From positions 2,072,857-2,081,209 of the forward strand of contig CP070682.1 of NCBI GenBank assembly GCA_020352595.1: a stretch of 8,353 nt of DNA, in the 5' to 3' direction. Within the stretch, counting starts at the first letter, position 1. Every line of letters starts with the position of its first letter. The stretch is from a bacterium (GTDB lineage Bacteria > BMS3Abin14). A program made the translations under genes and the position numbers. Below, piece after piece: positions 5,139 to 8,353 of this stretch. The notes beneath the pieces were generated by a model. The model was not told where the DNA came from. It saw only the letters and a list, made by a program, of their open reading frames with translations, and made no database searches.

Positions 5139-5165
5139 GCGGCGTCGTCCCCCGGGACGGGCCGC
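5139..5165 (+). terminator. Strong GC hairpin directly after the rdgB-like stop codon
   Basis: GCGGC (5139-5143) pairs with GCCGC (5161-5165), and CGTCC (5146-5150) with GGACG (5155-5159), around a CCCG loop; a T-G wobble and one bulged G join them. The stem starts one base after the TAG at 5136-5138. It is terminator-like in place and strength but lacks a T-run, so it may instead protect the 3' end or need Rho. Confidence 0.45.
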
Positions 5166-5197
5166 ACCCCACTGCACCGGGTGTCGGGGCTCTCTCC

Positions 5198-5226
5198 TTG
5201 ACAGGGCGTGGTTCCTGGGAAAGACT
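5198..5226 (+). promoter_or_regulatory. Candidate promoter for korAB with a perfect TTGACA
   Basis: TTGACA at 5198-5203 is a full -35 match. The hexamer 17 nt later (5221-5226, AAGACT) matches TATAAT at only three positions, so the promoter would be weak or need an activator. It lies between the rdgB hairpin and the korA start, in the only gap of the 5139-7853 unit. Confidence 0.35.
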
Positions 5227-5272
5227 TGCACTTGGAACTTTGCGGCCACCGGCGAGACGTGAGGGAGACGTT

Positions 5273-6991
5273 ATGAGAGACCGCGGCAGTGAGGGAAGGA
5301 ACTCGGCCACCATCGTCCTCGGCGGGGAAGCCGGCCAGGGGATCCAGACCATCGAGTTCATCCTGGCCCGGGTCCTGAAGCGTTCGGGATACCACATCTT
5401 CTCCACCAAGGAGTACATGTCCCGGATCCGGGGCGGCACCAACACCATCACCATAAGGGTGTCGGACCGCCCGGTGGCGGCCCTGGCACACCGCGTCGAT
5501 CTCCTCGTGCCGCTTCACCGGTCGGTGCTCGAGCACGTGGGGGACCGGATGCGCGAGGACACCCTCATCCTGGGCGACGCCGGCGTCCTGGATGCCGGGC
5601 CGCGAACGGTCCATGCTCCCCTCTCGGAAATCGCCCGCGAGGCCGGGGGAAAGATCTACGAGAACACGGCGGCGGTGGGGATCCTCGCGGGCGCGCTGGA
5701 CGCCGACAGGCAGGTGCTCGCCGACTATGTGCGCGAGTATTTCGCCCGGAAGAAGCCGGAGGTCATCGAGCACAACGAGGCGGCCGCCCTCGCCGGCCAC
5801 GCCTGGGGCCTGGCCCTGAGGGGCGAGGGCAAGGTGCCCTTCTCCATCCCCAGGAACCCGGAGGTCAGGGGAAACCTCCTCATAAGCGGCGCCGAGGCCG
5901 TGGGCCTGGGCGCCATCGCCGGAGGATGCAACTTCGTTTCTTCCTATCCCATGTCGCCGTCCACGGCCGTTCTGACCTTCCTGGCCGCCCACGACGAGTC
6001 CTTCGGCATCGTTGCGGAACAGGCCGAGGACGAGATCGCCGCGGTCAACATGGCTGTGGGTGCCTGGTATTCGGGGGCACGGGCCATGGCCACGACCTCC
6101 GGCGGAGGTTTTGCCCTCATGGAGGAGGGGATCAGCCTGGCAGGTATGCTGGAGACGCCCCTGGTGATCCACCTCGCCCAGCGTCCGGGACCTGCCACGG
6201 GGCTGCCCACGAGGACCGAGCAGGGCGACCTGGAACTGGCCCTGTACGCGGGTCACGGGGAGTTCCCCAGGGTGGTGTACGCTCCGGGCAGCACCCGGGA
6301 GTGCTTCCTTCTCACGGCCAGGGCCTTCGACGTGGCCGACCGATGCCAGGTCCCTGTCTTCATCCTCACCGACCAGTACACCATGGACACCTATTACGAC
6401 ATCCCGGGCCTCGACCTCGAAGCGGTCCCCTTCAGAAAGCACATCGTCAAGAGCCCGGCCGACTACCTACGCTACCGCATCACGGAAAACGGCATCTCAC
6501 CGAGGGCCGTTCCGGGGTTCGGCGACGGGCTGGTCACCGCCGACAGCGACGAGCACGACGAGGCAGGTCACATCACCGAAGACATGGGCGTTCGCGTCGC
6601 CATGGTGGACAAGCGTCTCAGGAAGGCCGCCTCCCTGGATGCCGAGGCCTTGGGGCCGGTCTTCGCGGGCCCGGAGGATTACAGCATCCTCCTCGCGGGA
6701 TGGGGCTCGACGCACCATGTCATCAGCGAAGCCCTGGAGCTCAGCGGGAGGACGGACACGGCCTGCCTTCATTTCCCGCAGGTCTACCCCTTTCCGTCGC
6801 GGGCCCGCAGATACCTGGAGCAGGCGCAAAAGGTGGTGGTGGTGGAGAACAACGCCACTGGGCAGTTCGCCAGGCTGCTGAACCTCCACGGGGGGCGTGA
6901 GGCCGACGAACTGATCCTGCGTTACGATGGACTGGCCTTCACCGTCGAGGAGCTGACGGAAGCCATAGGCGCTCTGGAAGGGGAGGACTGA
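5273..6991 (+). CDS. korA: 2-oxoacid:ferredoxin oxidoreductase, fused gamma-alpha subunit
   Basis: The 572-residue product has two domains. Residues about 12-185 are the gamma domain, opening IVLGGEAGQGIQ and containing the EYMSRIRGGTNT element. Residues about 200-565 are the alpha domain, with SGAEAVGLGAIAGG, the YPMSPST motif (225-231, family YPxTPST), EQAEDEIAAVNMAVGA, TTSGGGFALM and RPGPATGLPTRTEQGDL, then DQYTMDTYYD. With KorB it oxidatively decarboxylates a 2-oxoacid, using thiamine diphosphate and CoA, and passes electrons to ferredoxin. 2-Oxoglutarate is the commonest assignment for this fused type, but branched-chain or aromatic 2-oxoacids are not excluded. The start is ATG 5273, with GAGGGAG (5261-5267) before it; a TTG at 5198 would add 25 residues but coincides with the TTGACA box. 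The stop lies one base before korB, whose ribosome site is inside korA. No ferredoxin gene is nearby. Confidence 0.93.
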   Translation: MRDRGSEGRNSATIVLGGEAGQGIQTIEFILARVLKRSGYHIFSTKEYMSRIRGGTNTITIRVSDRPVAALAHRVDLLVPLHRSVLEHVGDRMREDTLILGDAGVLDAGPRTVHAPLSEIAREAGGKIYENTAAVGILAGALDADRQVLADYVREYFARKKPEVIEHNEAAALAGHAWGLALRGEGKVPFSIPRNPEVRGNLLISGAEAVGLGAIAGGCNFVSSYPMSPSTAVLTFLAAHDESFGIVAEQAEDEIAAVNMAVGAWYSGARAMATTSGGGFALMEEGISLAGMLETPLVIHLAQRPGPATGLPTRTEQGDLELALYAGHGEFPRVVYAPGSTRECFLLTARAFDVADRCQVPVFILTDQYTMDTYYDIPGLDLEAVPFRKHIVKSPADYLRYRITENGISPRAVPGFGDGLVTADSDEHDEAGHITEDMGVRVAMVDKRLRKAASLDAEALGPVFAGPEDYSILLAGWGSTHHVISEALELSGRTDTACLHFPQVYPFPSRARRYLEQAQKVVVVENNATGQFARLLNLHGGREADELILRYDGLAFTVEELTEAIGALEGED

Positions 6992-6992
6992 C

Positions 6993-7853
6993 ATGGGCCG
7001 GAACCGGTTCGACATGGGCGGCATCGACATCGCGTGGTGTCCGGGCTGCGGCAACTTCAACATCCTGGAGACGGTGAAGGAAACGCTGCACGCCATGGGC
7101 CTGGCCCCCGAGGAGGTGGTCCTCGTCTCGGGTATAGGGCAGGCCGCCAAGACGCCCCATTATCTGAAGACCCACTTCTTCAACGGGCTCCACGGGAGAG
7201 CCCTGCCGGTGGCCACGGCCATCAAGGCGTCCAACCCCGCCCTCACGGTCATCGCCGAGAGCGGCGACGGGGACATGTACGGCGAGGGGGGCAACCACTT
7301 CATCCACGCCATCCGGAGGAACCCGGACATCACCAACATAATCCACAACAACATGGTCTACGGACTGACCAAGGGCCAGGCCTCTCCCACCAGCAGGCCC
7401 GGGTTCGTCACGCCGGTCCAGGTCCACGGCGTCTTCGAGGAGCCCTTCAATCCCCTTGCCGTGGCCCTGGCCATGAACGGCACCTTCGTCGCCAGGGCCT
7501 ACTCCGAGGACAGGGAGCAGACGGCGTCAGTCATCCGAAGGGCCATCGAGCACCGGGGTTACGCCCTGGTGGACGTCCTGCAGCCGTGCGTGTCCTTCAA
7601 CAGGGTCAACACGAGGAAGTGGTACAGGGAGAACAGTTACTACCTTGACGGATCCCACGACACCGGGGACCGGGTGGAGGCGTTCCGCGTCGCCACAGCC
7701 CCGGGTCCCTTTCCCCTGGGGGTCCTCTACGAGAGCGGGGGCCGGAAGACCTTCGAGGAGAACCTGCCCGCCTACGCGGGGGACGCGAGGCCCCTTTACC
7801 AGCGGGAGCCTGACAGGCAGCGGCTCGCGGCCCTCATCGCCACCAGGACCTGA
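6993..7853 (+). CDS. korB: 2-oxoacid:ferredoxin oxidoreductase, beta (thiamine diphosphate) subunit
   Basis: At 286 residues this has the usual KorB length. It carries CPGCGNF (C16, C19), SGIG (47-49 region), HGRALPVATAIK, the thiamine diphosphate/Mg motif GDGDMYGEGGNHF (91-103) ending in HNN (118-120), and YGLTKGQASPTS. The beta subunit binds thiamine diphosphate and one [4Fe-4S] cluster, and forms the active site with KorA. The family normally uses four cysteines; here C16, C19 and C199 (LQPCVSF) are present, but the position equivalent to the third, usually SGIGC, reads SGIGQ (Gln50), and the protein has no fourth cysteine. GGGGAGG (6980-6986) precedes the ATG within korA, indicating translational coupling. 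From memory SGIGQAAK occurs in a subgroup of related beta subunits, so it may be a natural variant rather than damage. Confidence 0.93.
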   Translation: MGRNRFDMGGIDIAWCPGCGNFNILETVKETLHAMGLAPEEVVLVSGIGQAAKTPHYLKTHFFNGLHGRALPVATAIKASNPALTVIAESGDGDMYGEGGNHFIHAIRRNPDITNIIHNNMVYGLTKGQASPTSRPGFVTPVQVHGVFEEPFNPLAVALAMNGTFVARAYSEDREQTASVIRRAIEHRGYALVDVLQPCVSFNRVNTRKWYRENSYYLDGSHDTGDRVEAFRVATAPGPFPLGVLYESGGRKTFEENLPAYAGDARPLYQREPDRQRLAALIATRT

Positions 7854-7863
7854 CGCAGCCCTC

Positions 7864-7928
7864 CCGGGGCGCGCCCGGTGGATCCAGGTCGGGTCCGGTC
7901 AGTGTCCCCTGAGGCTGAATATCAGCCT
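7864..7928. terminator. Hairpins between the convergent korB and lipoprotein genes
   Basis: CCGGG (7864-7868) pairs with CCCGG (7874-7878). GGATCC (7880-7885) can pair with GGGTCC (7891-7896) with one G-T. AGGCTGA (7912-7918) pairs perfectly with TCAGCCT (7922-7928) across an ATA loop. The last hairpin lies inside the 3' end of the - strand gene, 11 nt before its stop on that strand. No T-run follows any of them, so they are terminator candidates by position and stem strength only. Confidence 0.45.
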
Positions 7929-8353
7929 GGTCCCTCCATCCCTTTCCGTGACCACGATGCCCATCCCGTCCAGCGACCAGAAGTGATCGTCATCGCCGAT
8001 GGTGCCGATCCAGCGGTACCGCTGCTCCATCTCCCTGCGCCCCTTTTCGTCGTAGGAGTAGGTCTCGTCCAGCAAGCGTTCCAGTTCGGACACGCTGCCC
8101 GCAGGGAGGTGGACCTCGATGCGGTCCACCACTGAGCCGGACCCGCGGTACTCGATCCTCTCCACCGCCAGCCCTTCCGGCGCCTCGAGGGCGAAGGGCG
8201 AGGACCACGTTTCCTTCTCCGTGCGCCTCAAGGGGACACCGCGGTCGGCGTAGGCTGTTTCCAGGTCCTGGACGCTGCCGCCGAGCAGGACGCCGAGCAC
8301 CTTCCTGGGCAGGGGAGCCTCGCCCTTCGTGGGTGTGCACGACGAGAGGGCCA
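7899..8353 (-). CDS. Probable lipoprotein, 3' part only, function unknown
   Basis: The frame ends at TGA (7901-7899) and remains open to the window edge at 8353, so the 5' end is outside. The first visible codons read ALSSCTPTKGEAP; L-S-S-C fits a lipobox, with the Cys codon at 8339-8337, which would become the lipid-attached first residue after signal peptidase II cleavage. The mature part would be 146 residues, starting KVLGVLLGGSVQDLETAYADRG, a pattern seen in proteins with a short beta strand plus helix repeat. A conserved-looking GDDDHFWSLDGMGIVVTERDG stretch lies near the C-terminus. I do not recognise the family. An internal GTG at 8300 would give 133 residues, but it would cut off the lipobox. 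It converges on korB with a 45-nt gap containing hairpins. The lipoprotein call rests on the lipobox only. Confidence 0.65.
   Translation of the reverse strand, partial: ALSSCTPTKGEAPLPRKVLGVLLGGSVQDLETAYADRGVPLRRTEKETWSSPFALEAPEGLAVERIEYRGSGSVVDRIEVHLPAGSVSELERLLDETYSYDEKGRREMEQRYRWIGTIGDDDHFWSLDGMGIVVTERDGGTRLIFSLRGH

Noticed and set aside
5216..5230. Possible sigma-54 promoter TGGGAAAGACTTGCA upstream of korA
   Set aside because: The GG and GC dinucleotides are nine bases apart, whereas sigma-54 sites need ten and tolerate little change.
5135..6442. Long - strand open frame of 435 codons opposite korA
   Set aside because: It is antisense to the well-conserved korA, has Gly/His/Arg-rich composition without any family resemblance, and is a usual by-product of high GC at third codon positions.
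1..8353. CRISPR arrays, insertion sequences, integrase/attachment sites, rRNA
   Set aside because: No regularly spaced repeats, transposase or integrase motifs, or rRNA-like sequence were seen on either strand.

Overview
The window is a GC-rich stretch of ordinary bacterial chromosome with nine protein-coding genes, seven on the + strand flanked by one - strand gene at each end. It suggests an anaerobic or facultatively anaerobic Gram-negative bacterium, possibly of the deltaproteobacterial (Desulfobacterota) type. The reasons are a ferredoxin-dependent 2-oxoacid oxidoreductase, an exported TlpA-like thioredoxin, a probable lipoprotein, a small lysine-rich protein, and word-like intergenic repeats (GGACCAT GGACCAT, GTGTCCTCT GTGTCCTCT). 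The lineage call is inference. No mobile element, CRISPR array, rRNA or convincing tRNA was seen.

Layout. 1-198 is non-coding, with a near-perfect 38-nt hairpin at the edge and a tandem 9-mer. 199-561 (-) encodes a 120-residue membrane protein of unknown function. 562-898 is a divergent intergenic region full of short degenerate tandem words. 899-1570 encodes a DUF2225-type protein with two cysteine clusters. 1711-2229 encodes a short nitroreductase and 2303-2989 a metallo-beta-lactamase-fold hydrolase; both probably use non-ATG starts fixed by strong Shine-Dalgarno sites. 3250-3414 encodes a 54-residue lysine-rich protein. 3415-3733 is a long structured leader, followed by an exported TlpA-like thioredoxin (3734-4321). 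4527-5138 encodes a RdgB/HAM1-fold protein that seems to have lost several nucleotide-contacting residues. 5273-7853 holds the tightly coupled pair korA (fused gamma-alpha) and korB. 7899-8353 (-) is the 3' part of a probable lipoprotein gene that runs off the window and converges on korB.

The genes do not form one obvious pathway. korA and korB clearly make one enzyme: they are 1 nt apart and the korB ribosome site lies inside korA. The other + strand genes are separated by 70-320 nt and look like independently expressed redox and housekeeping functions.

I did not find a clear new multi-gene system. The best leads are the korB subunit with Gln where the family normally has the third cluster cysteine, the RdgB homologue with an altered nucleotide pocket, the lysine-rich small gene surrounded by a recurring CCTGATC word, and the non-coding hairpins and word repeats.
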